DNA of 64,000 nt from Sclerodactyla briareus (GCA_026419785.1 JAODTK010000433.1:124001-188000), one strand, 5' to 3'; positions 1-12,895 are shown, counted from the first letter of the stretch. The notes: generated from the letters alone by a model not told the origin. Program-made: numbers and translations.

Positions 1-1509
1 GAAACTACAATAAATCTCTTCGATTACTAAACCATTTAGCCTCCTGTTCGTTTCTTCCTCCCTTGACCACACGCGATTTGAACTGCAGTACCATAGGCTA
101 TCAGACTGCTTGATTGTCAACTCAAGTTTTCTCAAGTACTGTTAATCGGGAGTTCCCTGCTCCGGGCATGACGTCATATCATGGTTGGAGAAGTAGCGCT
201 AAAGCTAGCTAAATGTCCCGAAATTTGGGGTGAGATCCTGTTTTTCCAGATGTGCCGGGAAAACCCGGAAAAATTCGCATGGTGAACAGTAGTATGGATC
301 ACAATTTGTTTAATTTCTGACCAAAATTTAAAAAGACGGGGCAGCGATAAGATCGACGTCTGACAAAATGTCAATTTCCACCGATCACGAAATTTGTGAT
401 CACAAAATGCCATGTTTGAAGCATGGTACATGCAACGTAAAACGCACGGGAGAGGTAATTTCCGGCCATCTGATAGTCAGATAGTAGTCTTTTACCCCTG
501 GAAAGGTCTGTGCCCCCTTGTTCCCCCAGTATGAGAAGTCTGGCGGCGCCACTGGTTGACCTCCAAAAGCTCGTCCAGTCTGTTAGTCAATTAATGGTGG
601 TTTAAAGGTGACGGTGATATTCTGTAGTGACACAACCGTGACTTGCATAGGAGGTGCGTGATAAAACTCTAAACATTCCAGCTATGGAACGACGTTTATC
701 TATTAGGTTTTCGATCATAAAACGTTTAAATTGTTGTTTTCGGAAACTTTGATGGAAACACCAAAAGCATGATAGAATGTTATTAAAATGTTCTCCTCCA
801 CAGCACACTGCATGGGGGGGGGGGGGGTATAGTTGAATAGACATGGGCGCATTCACTAAATTACGAGAGATTGGAGCAATCATCCACGCATGTATAACAT
901 CACGACTTGCCCGTCAGAAAACAAACATGGCGGACATGACATAAATCGTGTTTTATGTACTACGTCATGGCGGGCAAGTAATCACCGGTGAGCGGCATCA
1001 GATGCGCCTGATATCGACTATTGCTACTATAGAGCTGTGTTCAATTACGCTCAACTTTTTTTCAATGGGAAGCACAATACTGCGAGATAGACATGGCCGG
1101 TCCTTGATTCTGGGAGGATCGTGGAGGGGTCTAAGGAGGGGGGGGGGGGGGGGTAGCGCCGAAACCGAATAGGTTTTGAGCCGTCAGAACCCGTCACCAG
1201 ATTCTGTAACAGACGCAGACGAGAGGCCCTAGGCCCCGGGGCCGATAGATCCATGGGGAAAATGCGAGCTCGGCGATCGCAATGAGCATGTAACCAGAAC
1301 GCAACTAAGGCGTAGTGCTTCCTTGCCAAATGATCTGAACTCTGTACCAAAAGGAGATTTTCAAGATCACCTGAAGTCTGAAAAAATATTCTAAGCAGCC
1401 ACGTAGCATTATCATCACTCAACACAAAACACACGTCTGGATGTGCGCTGACTTCAAGTGGACGATTCCTGCTCGTTACAAAAAACGAACTCCACATGCG
1501 TACACACAA
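1..1509. other. Unassigned sequence with poly-G runs
   Basis: No coding exon, RNA gene or repeat family was recognised here. Two long G runs stand out, at about 814-827 and 1139-1153, of the kind that often carry length errors. Open frames crossing them (for example the minus-strand frame at 1051-1509) show no recognisable domain and are treated as chance. Confidence 0.5.
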
Positions 1510-2400
1510 TTTACAATTGGGATCATACGAAATTCATTATGGAAAACTCGCATACAAAGTTTGAACTTCATACATCCAGGCGAGGTCCTGTGATGCATAC
1601 CAAATTTCACCTGATCGGACCAGGATTCAGACTTTGACTCTCTTGACATCAATGTCCTCCGACGCCCGACGCTGAAAGGGATCATGGAGTACTCATTATG
1701 TACACTCACATAAAAGTCAAGAGCTTCATCCCATCAGGTGGGGTCGAGTAATCGTGTTAACGCTAATTGGTCACTTTCCCCCGAACTGACTCCCGGTCCC
1801 ACCACAAACAATAGGGTTCTTGTAGCCCTATAAGCGAAGTCGGATACTGAATTTCACTGATCGGACCAACATTTTGACGTTATCGTCTAGACAAGATTTT
1901 CAGTCTCTTGACCACACAGATGACCTTTGACCTGACCCTTAAACAATCGGGATCATTTATCAATAGGAGGACCCACATACCAAGTATGAGCTTCATATCC
2001 ATCCATGTTGGTTATCGTGCTAACGAGCAAGATTTGCCAAATTATTTTTTTGTTCCTTATTGTTCCTGCATTTTCCATTTTTTTCTTCTAAAAAACTGCA
2101 CCCGCTCCAACTAAAAAACACTATGGTCCCGGTACTCTCCATGATAAGGTAGCTGTATACCGCATTGCACCTCTTCCGATCTCACTTCTGGACTTATCGT
2201 GTTAACAGATGTTCAGGTCCTTGCTCTCTTGACCTCAAATGTCCTTAGACCTGAACCCACAACCAATTGGATCATATATCAGCACACTTATGGGGAACCC
2301 ATATATCAAGTTGAACTTCACTGTTCAGTTGGGGTCGAGTTATATGTTAACAAGCCAGGCAACATGTCTCATTGGTCAATGAGGCTTGTATCCAAGGTTT
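1510..2400 (-). repeat. Degenerate tandem array of ~150-bp monomers (pearl/HINE-like core)
   Basis: A phrase like 'gggatcat...attatgga' followed by 'ttgaacttcat' recurs near 1518, 1678, 1809 (weak), 1948 and 2265, a spacing of about 130-165 bases. Between these anchors lies the 'gacctttgacctga' phrase, best preserved near 1920 and 2250. The same monomer forms the array at 45640-46330 on this strand and appears reverse-complemented near 4400-4640 and 9480-9760. I infer that this is the tandem core of a pearl/HINE-type element whose head (GT tract and terminal hairpin) is missing here. The open frames at 1908-2402 lie in repeat sequence and are not genes. Confidence 0.55.
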
Positions 2401-2452
2401 GATGATCAAATCCGTCACGAAGAAGGACCGTGGGGCCAAAAAGCAGACTTCA

Positions 2453-5280
2453 CACAGTAGCCCATTGTGCCCCTCCAATGACCTTGACCTTACTCCACAG
2501 GGTCAAGGGGTCCCAAACGGGCAGAGACTTGTTAGTTGTTTTTGTGTGTTTTTTTTTGTGCCCTGTGGTTTTTGTGTGATTTGTGCTTTTACACTCCTAC
2601 ATTACGATATGACTGTCAACTCTCGCATTCGATTTCATGATGCACAGGACCGGGTCCTCTTCCGAACTGCGGTTGACCTTCTGGACTAAGTCACTGAGAA
2701 CGTACCATACATTTGAAGGTTTCGCCGTCCGTTGATGTCCTGTTTCACATTGGCTTTTGTGCATGCCAAGTAGTGTCATTGTTCATCGCTCGACATAATT
2801 CCACCACAGGGTTCCAATCGTATTACGTGAGGGATAGGGGTAATGCGGATACACTTTATAATCTGTATGGAAAGGCAATATGACTTATGTATGCTCTCGC
2901 ATATACTTAGGCGAGGGGAAATATAGATATCAAATACCCGTAAATCCCAGTCGGCCTAGGTGGTCACAGACTTGAAATCTCTGCTCAATCACTGCGTGTA
3001 CATTCCGCCACCCACATCGATACATTCATTTGCTATTTGTGCCTCTCCTGAACAGATGATAATCATTCGTCCTCCATTGTCATTGAGGTGTAAACCGTGC
3101 TGAAGGGGCCGAGGGTCAAAAACCAATGGAGTCCCCGGGAAAGCGTTCACTCTACATACCCATGTGTGGTCACTCGTGAAGTGCACCAATTTCCAGACAT
3201 CGTCGTGTTTTATACTTTGTATGAGTGGGCGCTTGTCACAGTCATGGTCATGTCCAAAGAACATAAACTACCAAAGTTTCTTCTCGGCCCACGTTCAAAA
3301 TAGGGGAGCGCTGCTACATCGCTACAAACCGCTAAAATATTCTATCTAACTGCCTTATGCAATACATTGCTCCGATATTAGGTTTGTTGCTAGCGATGCC
3401 ATCGTTCGCAAGGATTCGGTCCTCATATTTTGTGTTAGTCTGTGCATTCTGAGTGCATGGCCATGCTAACACGGCAAATCTAAAATACGATTCAGTTAGT
3501 ATTCAAGTCGAGAAACACTGTGATTAGTTAATTGTAACATTAAGTTCGATAAATTTAGTATGAGGAGCCGTTTTTTCGTTCAATTAGTATGAGATTTTGT
3601 TAGAAAACGCCTGCCGCCGGAAACTGAGGGGAGAAACCCGGAGAATATCATTTGTCTTGGGTGAATGTACCCTTCAGTATGAATTTTATATTGCGGCAAA
3701 GAGGAGTATCGTTTTTTTTTTTTCGTAATTACTGCTAGACATCAATTCGAAGTTCGGAAAACAGGTTTCCCCGCTATGATTTGTTGTTTTCCCGCAATAA
3801 TAGGTAACGATTTGGGAAATTCTCCCTACAGTTTGGGGCGATGATGTATTTTTAACTGCAACGTTGTTGCGCAGAGATTCATTGTTGTTATACAGTATAG
3901 ATGTGTTTATTTTTTTCCTTTTCCAAAGGAATTAGCCCTATATGTTTCCTCAGAAGTGAATGGAAACGCTAAATAAAACTAGCATTTTTTCTAACAATTA
4001 ATTCTATCTCGTATACTGTTCTTCCCCTCCGACAAAAGGTTTTAACTGGTCTATGTGTTTATTTCATGCCGAACTATTTTTTATTCATATAGCGCCTCAC
4101 ATCTGTTTATGAATAGAAAATACTGGACAGGCGTTACGTCGCCACCAAATTTTTTGCCACTTTGACAAGTTGTCAGCTCGTGAGTGGCTGTGATTTTATG
4201 TCGGGATAGGAAAATATAAAACAAATCTCCAATATCTTCACATAAGATTTCTTTTCTTCACTCAGTTTTGGTATGATACCTTTTTTATTCCTTGCCGGAG
4301 GCAAAAGGAATCTATACAGTCCCGGCACTTTGCGTATGTTGTGCGTGTGTGTGTGTGTCTGTGTGTGTGTGACACCCCCCTTGTCCAGCAGATATCTCAA
4401 TAACGCAAACATGTATGAAGTTCAATTAGTCTGTGGGTTCGACATATAGAGAGGATGACCCTTATCGTTTTTTGTTGCCGTTCAAGATATTCAGGTCAAG
4501 AAGAGGGCCAAATTCCGAGAGTTTGTCAGCACGATTATCTAAGGGGAACGCAGCATGTATCAAGGCTAAAATTAGGTATGTGGATTGCACGTATGGTGAG
4601 ATGAAACCCTATTGTTTTGGTTGTTAGGGTCAAGGTCATTGAAGGTCCTCATAGGGCAATCCTTATAATCTTGGCACCGAAACATTTCAGAGGGACGTTC
4701 GGAATGTTCGTCTGCAGGGCGAACTACATTGGTGACCTACTTTGCCCTGATTTGACCTTTTGACCGTTGACCTTTCGGACCCTTGGGTGACATTGAGTTC
4801 TAAGTTTGTTGTGATGCTGGAATTCGTTCTTGTGAGACAAACCATAAAGTGAATTGGCCTAATCAATACAACACGCCTAATCACAAGATCTTTCTCAAGG
4901 AACGCCCAATGTGTGAAAGGTTGAAACAGCCTAAAACACTGGAATGCTTTTAAATTTTGAACGTTTGACATTGACATCTTCACAGCAAAACATTTTTAAG
5001 GATTTTGTAATTGAAAGTTGTGTTCGTCTAGCGCACTGCATGTAGTTTTCGCTATGCAACGGGAGCCGACCTGTTGTTTGAACTTATGAATATTTTGTGT
5101 GGCCACGTGCCACTAACATCAATGTAGATGCTGTGTCAGAGAACAAAAAGACATAATTGTGCCAGTGTCTCGTATATCGCCCTCAGTCAGGGGTAGTGTG
5201 ATACCAATTTGAAAAACATGCCCCTCCGATGCCACCCAGTATAGTGTGGTAGATATTAACTGTAAATACACCTGTATTTA
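2453..5280 (+). repeat. Large direct duplication, copy A
   Basis: This stretch aligns along its whole length with 7086-10515. Shared landmarks include 'gcccattgtgcccctcc' (2460 and 7093), 'tatggaaaggcaatatgac' (2867 and 7508), 'cattccgccacccacatcg' (3001 and 7647), 'aactgccttatgc' (3348 and 7986), a T-run with 'catcaatt' (3711-3745 and 8350-8388) and 'gaatattttgtgtgg' (5088 and 10314). The homology fades after 'aaatacacctgta' near 5276. The copies differ by substitutions and by very many single-base indels. No open frame inside is conserved between the copies, so I see no protein-coding role. Copy A lacks about 400 bases that copy B has at 8985-9394. Confidence 0.85.
4275..4640 (+). mobile_element. 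Pearl/HINE-like element, copy within duplication A
   Basis: The element starts with an AT-rich end and a small imperfect hairpin ('attccttgcc' facing 'ggcaaaaggaat', 4288-4312). A (GT)n microsatellite follows at about 4342-4371. After that come about two ~140-bp core monomers containing 'gacatatagagaggatgac' and 'ccctattgttttgg', ending in 'gtcaaggtcattgaaggtc'. The same arrangement recurs at 9395-9760 and, reversed, at 45640-46590. Terminal hairpin, microsatellite and tandem core together resemble pearl / Helentron-associated non-autonomous elements. The class assignment is inference. Confidence 0.5.
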
Positions 5281-5487
5281 CAGTAATATCCCGAATAAGC
5301 AGTGCTCAGTATGGCACACAGTTTCAGACAATCAGCCTAATGAGTCACATAACAAAACTGATTGAAATTGAACGCAAAGGATCTCAGACATTATAACAGT
5401 GAAGTGAGCACACAACGTTGGTTTCCGGCCCGGTGTTGGAACAAGGGAGGGGATCTTCAAAAACATGAAGGGGTCCATTTGTGAAAG
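5281..5487 (+). other. Junction between copy A and the LINE relic
   Basis: This short stretch follows the end of the duplicated segment and has no recognised content. It may be the decayed upstream part of the LINE fragment that starts to be recognisable near 5488. The small minus-strand frames here are not supported as genes. Confidence 0.35.
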
Positions 5488-6588
5488 AGCCATATCGGTA
5501 CGAAAGACAGTCTCTGCCTGCTTCATTGACTACAGCAAAGCCTTTGACTGTATGAAGCACACGAAGATGATACATGTTTTGAAAGAAATAGGCATCACCG
5601 GGAGGCACTGAACTTCATATCGAAGCTCTATTGGCATCAATCAGGCACAGTCAAAACAGAAACGGAATCGCAAGCTCCACATTTGAAATAAGAGAGGAGT
5701 AAGTCAAGGATGTGTCCTGCCCCCAAGTTTTATCAATCTCTACACGGAAAGGATTTTTAGAACAATAGAAGAACTAAGGGCCTTATTATGGCGGTCACAA
5801 CATCAACACCTCCGGTGCGCAGATGATACCGTTCTATTAGCGGAGACAGAAGATGATCTTCAAAACCTGGTAGATGCCATAAGTCGGGAAGGAGAAGCAT
5901 ACGACCTACTGATGAACCCTCTCAAAACCAAAGTAATGGTCATCAAGCAGACCCACCAGGGAAGGCGCATATTACTTTGAATGGAACCCGACTGGACCAA
6001 GTGAACAGCTTCGTGTACCTGGGTCAACCTGATAACGTCAGATGGGAAATGTGACAAGGAAATCAAGAGGAGGAAATGAAATCGCCATGGGGGCCTTTGA
6101 GAGCTTGAGCAATCTACTTATCTCAAGGAATCTCAGCATAAAGACAAGAACGTTTATCACAATGCACGTATGGTCAACTCTCCTCTACGGGCTGAAACCT
6201 GGACCATCAGTGACAAAATGCTCAAGAAATTAGCAGCCTTTGAAATGTGGACCCTCAGAAGAATGCTGAAAATCACGTGGAAGGACAGAATCAGCAACAA
6301 TGTGGTGCTGAGAAGATCCGGATCAGCACAATAATTGACCGCCACTGTGAAGAAGAAAAGATGGTATTTTTCGGGCACCTTATAAGGAACGGGGTGTTCC
6401 AAAGACTGCTACTCGATGGTCAGATGGAGGGGAGGAGAGGTGTTGGAAGACCACGCAGCACCTGGACTGGAGACGTGACAAGATGGTGCCGAAGGAAGTA
6501 TGGAGACTGTGTCCGGCTAGCCCAACACAGCGGAAGATGGAGGTCCATGACAGCCGAACTGCTACGAGCAGAAGACACCGACAGGTAA
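5488..6588 (+). pseudogene. Non-LTR retrotransposon reverse-transcriptase relic
   Basis: Translated in shifting frames, this stretch gives the RT core of a LINE-type element. The motif 'FIDYSKAFDC' is at 5522-5551 (palm box A). 'CADDTVLLAE' is at 5816-5845, where the expected YADD/FADD box has lost its aromatic residue. 'VNSFVYLG' follows at about 6002-6025. A C-terminal region with 'RRMLKI' and 'WKDRIS' at about 6256-6294 leads into a frame ending 'LLRAEDTDR' and a stop at 6586-6588. RT copies the element RNA into DNA at the target site. At least three frameshifts and stop codons break the frame and no endonuclease domain is seen, so it is a dead, 5'-truncated copy. The C-terminal layout resembles RTE-like endonuclease/RT proteins of invertebrates, but the clade is not certain. 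Confidence 0.85.
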
Positions 6589-7085
6589 CAGGTAACACCT
6601 GTATGACTCCCAATTTTCCACTTATATTTCTTTTATTATACACACAATTTCCCTGTAGCTAGCTTGGCCTGATTGTTGGGAGCGATGAAATCGCTTGCTT
6701 ACAATAGTAGTCGGTCTATGATTTGGTGTATTATTTGCTGCTGTCCCCCATCCCCATTTTATTTCCACTATCTTATCTGTGCTGAAAACAACTTGCTACA
6801 TGACCAATGTATTTTAGTAGCGAATACTAATTCATCAGGACTTTAAGTTGGGGAGGGGGAGAGGGAGGCATCCCCTTAGACCCCACCCCAGGACTTTCAC
6901 CTGAAATCCTGTCTACGCTACTGATTGTGACGGGTTGAGCCCAAGAGGCACACATGTACGTGGGCTAAGCCTAATTACATTCACCAATGTTCAGCATACA
7001 GAACTGGAGTTCCTAAGTCCAACTTCCGATTTACTTTCCATTATAGTACATGATGAAATATTCCTCCGTTATCCAATGAATTCTC
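6589..7085. repeat. Partial repeats between the duplication and copy B
   Basis: About 6655-6740 resembles 3378-3440 and 8025-8090 ('gcgatg.aatcgcttgc'), so it may be a fragment of the duplicated segment. About 6928-7085 ('aagaggcacacatgtacg' through 'attcctccgttatc') matches 12750-12895 in the same orientation and is a separate dispersed repeat. Between them, 6740-6928 shows no recognisable content. Confidence 0.55.
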
Positions 7086-8984
7086 CACAGTGGCCCATTG
7101 TGCCCCTCCAATGACCTTTGACCTTGACCTTCACAGGGTCAAAGGGGTCCCAAAGGGCTGACCTTGGTTCCAAGTTTGTTTTTGTGTGGTTTCTTGTGCC
7201 CGTGGTTTTTGTGGTGATTATGTGCTTTTACACTCCTACATTACGATATGACTGGTCAACTCTCTGCATTCGATTCATGATGGCCAAAGGACCGGGTCTC
7301 TCTCTTCCCGAACTGCTGTTGACCTTCTGGGACTCAGTCACTGAGAACATAACATAACATTTGAAGGTTCGCCGTCCGTTATTCCGTGTTTCACGATTGG
7401 CTTTGTGCATGACCAAGTAGTGTCATGTTCATCTCGACATATTCCACTACAGGTTCTCTCGTATTACGTGAGGGATGAGAGGTAATGCGGATACACTTTA
7501 TAATCTGTATGGAAAGGCAATATGACTTATGTATTCATCTTGACATATATCTTAGGCAAGGGGAAATATAGATATCAAATACCCGTAAATCCCAGTCGGC
7601 CTAGGTGGCACAGACTTGAACAAATCTGCTCAATCACTGCGTGTACATTCCGCCACCCACATCGATACATTCATTTGCTATTTGTGCCTCTCCTGAACAG
7701 ATGGATAAATCATCGGCCCCATTGTCATTGAGGTGTAACCATGCTGAGGGGCCGAGGGTCAAAACACGGATGGAGGTCCCCGGGAAAGCGTCTACACTCT
7801 GCATACCCAATGTGTGAGTCACTCCGAAATGCACCAATTCCGGAACATCGTTGTGTTTATACTTTGTAAGAGTGGTTCGCGTTCACAGTCAATCAAGTCA
7901 AAAGAACATAAACTAGCCGAAGTGTCTTGCTCACTTTCAAAATAGGGGCGCTAAGCTACATCGCTACACTGCTAAAATAATTCTAACTGCCTTATGCGAT
8001 ACATTGCTCTGAAATTAGGTTTTTGCTAGCGATGCAATCGCTTGCATAGGAGTCGGCCTCAGAATCTGTGTAGTATTGTGCAGTCTGAAGTTGCAATAAC
8101 CATGCTACAATCGGCAAATCTAAAATACGATTCAGTTAGTATTCAAACGATAAAAAACATGTGATTAGTTGATTGTACGTTATTTCGGATAAATTTATTA
8201 TGAGGAGCAGTTTTTCGTTCAAATTAGGATGAGACTTTTGTTAGAAACGCCTGCGTTAAGAAACTGAAGAAGAGAACCCGGACATTATCATTTTGTCCTG
8301 GGTGAATGTACCTTCAATATGAATTTATATTGCGCAGAAGGGGCAGTATTTTTTTTTTTTTTTTGCGTATTGCTTTTGGACATCAATTAAAAACTTTGTG
8401 TTTCCTCGGTAAAACATGTTTACACGCTAGTGGATTTGTTTTCTCGCAATAATGGGTACCGGTAAGCGATTTGGGAATATTTCTCCCTACAGTTGGGGCG
8501 ATATAATTGTATTTTTAAACTGCAGCGATGGTTGGTAGAGATTTTTTGGTTTACAAGTATGTTTTGGTTTATAATGATCGTGTTGTTTTTTTTTTTTTTT
8601 TTACATAAATGAAGTGATAGTGTTGTATACCGTTGACGATTACACGGAATACCCCTACTTCCCAGAACTGAAAAGAACGCTATCAAACTAGCAGTTTTCT
8701 AACAATTTAATTCATATCTCGTGACTGTTCTTTTCCCAACAAAAGGTTTTAACTGGTCTATGTGTTTATTTCATTAAGAAATGTTTTTTATTCAATATAG
8801 ATCTGTTTATGAATAGGAAAATACTTGACAGGCAGTTACGTCGCCACTCTATTTTTTGCCACTTTGAAACGTTGTCAGCTCAGTGAAGTGGCTTCGACTA
8901 TTTATGTAGATAGGAAAAAAATCTCAAATATCTTCACGTAAGATTTCATTTTCTTCACTCAGTTTTAATATGATACTTTCATTC

Positions 8985-9394
8985 CTGCTGCGAAATCTAG
9001 AATTTTACCACAAGAAAGAACATCACGGGTGACAACGCTAGCGCAGTGAGGTTATCGTAAGTTTTATGAAGTTGTACTGCATGGACGGCGTAGAACTACA
9101 ACTAAAGTTCTTTTTTTTATTCCCTCTTGAATATGGGTTAACCTTAGATCCACACTAACACCCGTGGTTACTGTAGTCGTAACACCTAAGGTAATTAGTC
9201 CTATAAACGTTTAGTCCCGCCATCCCGTTTCTACTTAGGCTTCTACCTTTCTGCTGAGTGTTACCCAGGCCTATGGCTATAGTACTGTTTTTTTACTGTT
9301 ACAAGTGATTGTACATATAAATAACGTAGCCCTTAGCAGACTTAAGCCCGCCGCACACTGGCCCGACCCGACCCCGACCCAACTGAGACCAGAC
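8985..9394. other. Segment present only in duplication copy B
   Basis: Sequence after 'gatactttcattcc' in copy B has no counterpart in copy A, where the same phrase runs straight into the pearl-like element at about 4275. It is moderately AT-rich with no motif I recognise. It may be an insertion in B or a deletion in A. Confidence 0.5.
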
Positions 9395-9760
9395 CATTTT
9401 TTATTCCTTGGAGAAGGCAAAAGGAATCTATGCAGTCAGGCACCGTGCGTATGTGTGTGTGTGTGTGCGTGTGTGCGTCTCTGTGTGTGTGACACCCCCT
9501 TGTCAGCATGATATCTCAAGAACGCAAGCATGTATTAAGTTCAAATTAAGTATGTGGGTCGGACATATAGAGAGGATGACCCCTATTTTTTGGGTGCCAG
9601 TTCAAGGTCAGTCAAGGTCGAGAGAGCAAAGTTCAAAACGCTTGTCAACACGATATCTTACCCGAACGCAAGCATGTATCAAGATTTCAATAGGTATGTG
9701 GGTTGCGTGTATGGTGGGGATGAACCCTATTGTTTTTGGTGTTAGGTCAAGGTCATTTAA
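9395..9760 (+). mobile_element. Pearl/HINE-like element, copy within duplication B
   Basis: The element has the AT-rich end with hairpin ('attccttggagaaggc' facing 'aaaaggaat', about 9399-9426), then a (GT)n tract at about 9450-9491. Two core monomers follow, with 'gacatatagagaggatgac' (9562) and 'gaaccctattgtttttgg' (9722). The tail reads 'ggtcaaggtcatttaagg'. It is the direct counterpart of 4275-4640. Open frames at 9305-9809 run through the microsatellite and monomers and are not genes. Confidence 0.5.
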
Positions 9761-10515
9761 GGTCACCATAGGGCAATCCTTATATATCTTGACAATAGGA
9801 ACATTTTAGAGGGATGTCGTAATGTTCGTCTGCAGGGGCGATAAATTCTGGCTGACCTACTTTGACCTCATTTGACCTCAGTTACCTCCCCTCGTTTGAC
9901 CTTTTTGACCACCCTGTGACATTGAGTGCTGATTTTTGTGTGATGACCAGATTCGTCTTGTTGAGACAACCATAAAGTGAATTAGACTAATGATACGAGC
10001 TCATCCAATGACCGCACAATGTGTGAAAGGTCAAGACGCCTAAACACTGGAATGTTAGTTTAAACTTGGACGTTTGACATTGACATCGACTGGAAAAAAA
10101 CATTTCGAGAGGGATGTGTAAGAAACTTTTTGTTCGTACTAGGCGGGTCAAGAACAGCCCTAAACACACTGGACTGTTGTTTAAACTTGACGTTTGACAT
10201 TGACATCTTGGCCCAAAACATATTCAAGAATGTTGTAATGGAAATGTTTGTTCTTCTCTGCGAAGTGCATGTAGTTTTGCTATGTATGGGAGTCTTTATG
10301 TCGCTTGAACCTATGAATATTTTGTGTGGACCCAACCTGCCACTCAGCAAATAAAGATGCTTGTGTCAAGATAAAGAAAAATTACAATAATTGTGCCCTT
10401 TCCCCCGCTATATATCCCTCAGGCAGGGGTATGTGGTACCCATTTGAGAGACTGCACCTTCAGATGCCACCACAGTGTGAAAGTGTGCAGATACGCAAAT
10501 ACACCTGTATACTCC

Positions 10516-12237
10516 AATGTCCACCTTTTCATTAAACATACAATCCCCTGGACAGACTGAGATTTTCCTTGTGGCCTGCATTATTGGCATAATATCCTTC
10601 ACCCATGTTGGCCTATAGGCAGCGGACCTCCATTAGACTCCTTATTGACTTATAACACTCAATTGCAATTGCCATCCTTAGCGGTCCCTGGCTCCTTGTG
10701 TGCCCTACTGGAGGCCCATGGCTGCCATTACATTTTAAAGCAGCGAAGTGTATCATCAGGGCACTTACAAATACCATAGTTGACCGATTACTTTTTCAGC
10801 TGGAGGAGCTTGAAGTTTTGGCAGATGACTTTCACTCGACGTCATTCTGTCTGAACCGCAGTTTTGGTCAAATACTCCTGTGAAGGTCAAATTGGTAAAA
10901 TTATCTGGATTCCCACCAATTCACACCATTTGTACTTTCAATATGCCCTTTACACTTACAGGCAAAACAACCCATCAGATATTTATTTAACAGAACATGG
11001 GTTCCAAAAAGTTTTTTAGCCCTTTTTTTGAAGGTTAGGCAAATCTACGCGGTAGGAATATTCGCTAATGTCGTCCGATACCTGTGTCAACAGTGGGTTT
11101 GTGTTATCACTGGTCCAGTCTCAAGGACAACACCTATACTTCAATGTTTACTTGTGTATTTTTTAAGCTCTCTGCCTACCTAACTCTCGTGGCCTATATA
11201 TCAAACTTCGATGATCCTTAAAAATTGGCATTCTTTCACAAAGGTAGGCACTCTAAAGTTACTTAAAAGGGAACCACCATTATTGTTATATGACAGAGTG
11301 GTGGGGTTGAGTGGCCCCGCCCCCCTGAAACAGTTTCATCACACCGTGAAGAAAAGCCTGAATACCCGGATGAGTGCAGGCAGAACTTCCTGTTTGATGC
11401 ACTGCTTCCAACAATAGCCAGACATGTAAGACCCCCTCACCGCGGGTAACCCAGAACACAAAGCTCGAACACCATCACAACTTTGAACAGTCGCCATACC
11501 ACTCCACCCCCTCCATCACGACACGCTTGCAAACAATTGAGTTTGAACTGAGTTGGGCTTACAACTTTTTTATAAAGGCCTCAGTTGACATTGCATTTTA
11601 GATGTCTCCAAAACCTATTTCTCTTGAAAATATCAATCATAAAAATAATATTCAACAACGTTTTAGACGAGGGAACAGGATTCTTTTTTACCATTTGGGA
11701 CAATGACAGCATAACCTGTATTTGCCTAGCCCTGCTCGAAAAGATACGGTTGTCATCATGGAGACCTCTAATCAGACCATTACTGGCTATACTTGGAATG
11801 CTTGTTTGCTTTTAATCCCCCCCCCCCCCTTCCCTCTGATGTTGTGTGGGGTTTCAGTCCAAGCTTTTTCTGATCGTCAGAACAGAGTGAGACTGATGTT
11901 CGATGAAATAGCAAGCCTATCCGAGTGCATTATACCGTACCCAACAAGCAGGGGTTTCTTGGTTCTACGACTGTTCAATTTGACCATATCCATTGGGTGA
12001 ACCCCCTTTACTTTGGTTAGGTACATCGCCATCCCACTAAATGTGCATAATTTTATGCGAAATTGAAGTTTGTCCTATGTGAACGAAAGTTGCCGGATGG
12101 GGACTTCATTTGTCCCCGACAAAGTCAGGATCATTTTGCTGTCACTGGAAGTCGAATTGCGTACTTGATTTTCCAAACTTTGTCAGAATTGAATACACTC
12201 AGTTGGTGGATGGGGAGGTCTTTGCTCTTTCTCCAAA
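10516..12237. other. Unassigned intergenic or intronic sequence
   Basis: I see no coding exon, RNA gene or repeat family in this stretch. Short frames are present (for example 11585-11815 and 11722-12000) but none carries a recognisable domain. A C run lies at about 11818-11829. Confidence 0.5.
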
Positions 12238-12352
12238 AAATAGTATAGTATAGTATATTATAGTATAGTATAGTATATTATAGTATAGTATAGTATAGTA
12301 TAGTATATTATAGTATAGTATAGTATAGTAATAGTATAGTATAGTATAAGGG
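12238..12352 (+). repeat. (TATAG)n-type microsatellite
   Basis: The tract is built from 'tatag' and 'tatat' pentamers over about 110 bases. It periodically contains 'tagtatatta', giving a higher-order pattern of about 25-40 bases. The unit is nearly free of C on this strand and can form local hairpins. Confidence 0.95.
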
Positions 12353-12749
12353 AGGAAGGCAGTGGAAGGGAAAGGATAATATTGGAATTCCAAGTGTGTG
12401 AGCTACAATAGACCGACAGATATCTACTAAGTGGGTAATACAAATTTTCTGGTTTGGCCTTATCAGCCTAGCCTGCCAGCTATGGCAAGGAATCACGACA
12501 CAGTTTTTGTGTCTGTTCAACTGGTGCTCGTATCAACCATATCGTAGAAATTTCCCTTCAAAATGCACGAACATGCTCACAATGTCAGAACAGATGACCC
12601 ATAGTCCTATGCACACAATTGCAAAAGGAGCAGTGTGTAGTCGAGACAGGAACATCCGAGACCGAGACCCAGGGGTGTCGGGATCGAGACCGAGCCAGGG
12701 ATGGGTTAAACGCGACAGAGACCAATCCCAGGGAGCAAAATTTAGGGTT

Positions 12750-12895
12750 GGCGACAAGAGGCACACATTACGGGGCTAAGGCTTAATACATTTCACTATT
12801 GTTCAGCCTACAGAATTGGAGTTCCTTAGTCCGATTTGTATAGTCTACTTTCCAATATAAAGTACCATGATGCAATATTCCTCCGTTATCAATGA
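12750..12895 (+). repeat. Dispersed repeat, partner at 6928-7085
   Basis: The two copies share 'aagaggcacacat', 'ggctaag', 'ttcagc.tacagaa.tggagttcct' and 'attcctccgttatc' in the same order, with many small differences. It lies inside the inverted-repeat element here but stands free at 6.9 kb, so it is an independent family or an internal part of that element. Confidence 0.65.

Larger units (their letters stand above)
7086..10515 (+). repeat. Large direct duplication, copy B
   Basis: This is the partner of 2453-5280. Order and orientation of all landmarks are the same: the 'gcccattgtgcccc' opening, the T-run region near 8350-8364, the pearl-like element, and the closing block 'gaatattttgtgtgg' to 'aaatacacctgta'. 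Copy B carries an extra segment at 8985-9394, and also a repeated block (about 10045-10230, 'cactggaatgtt...gtttgacattgacatc') that is present once in copy A. The copies look homologous but well diverged, with indels dominating. Confidence 0.85.
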
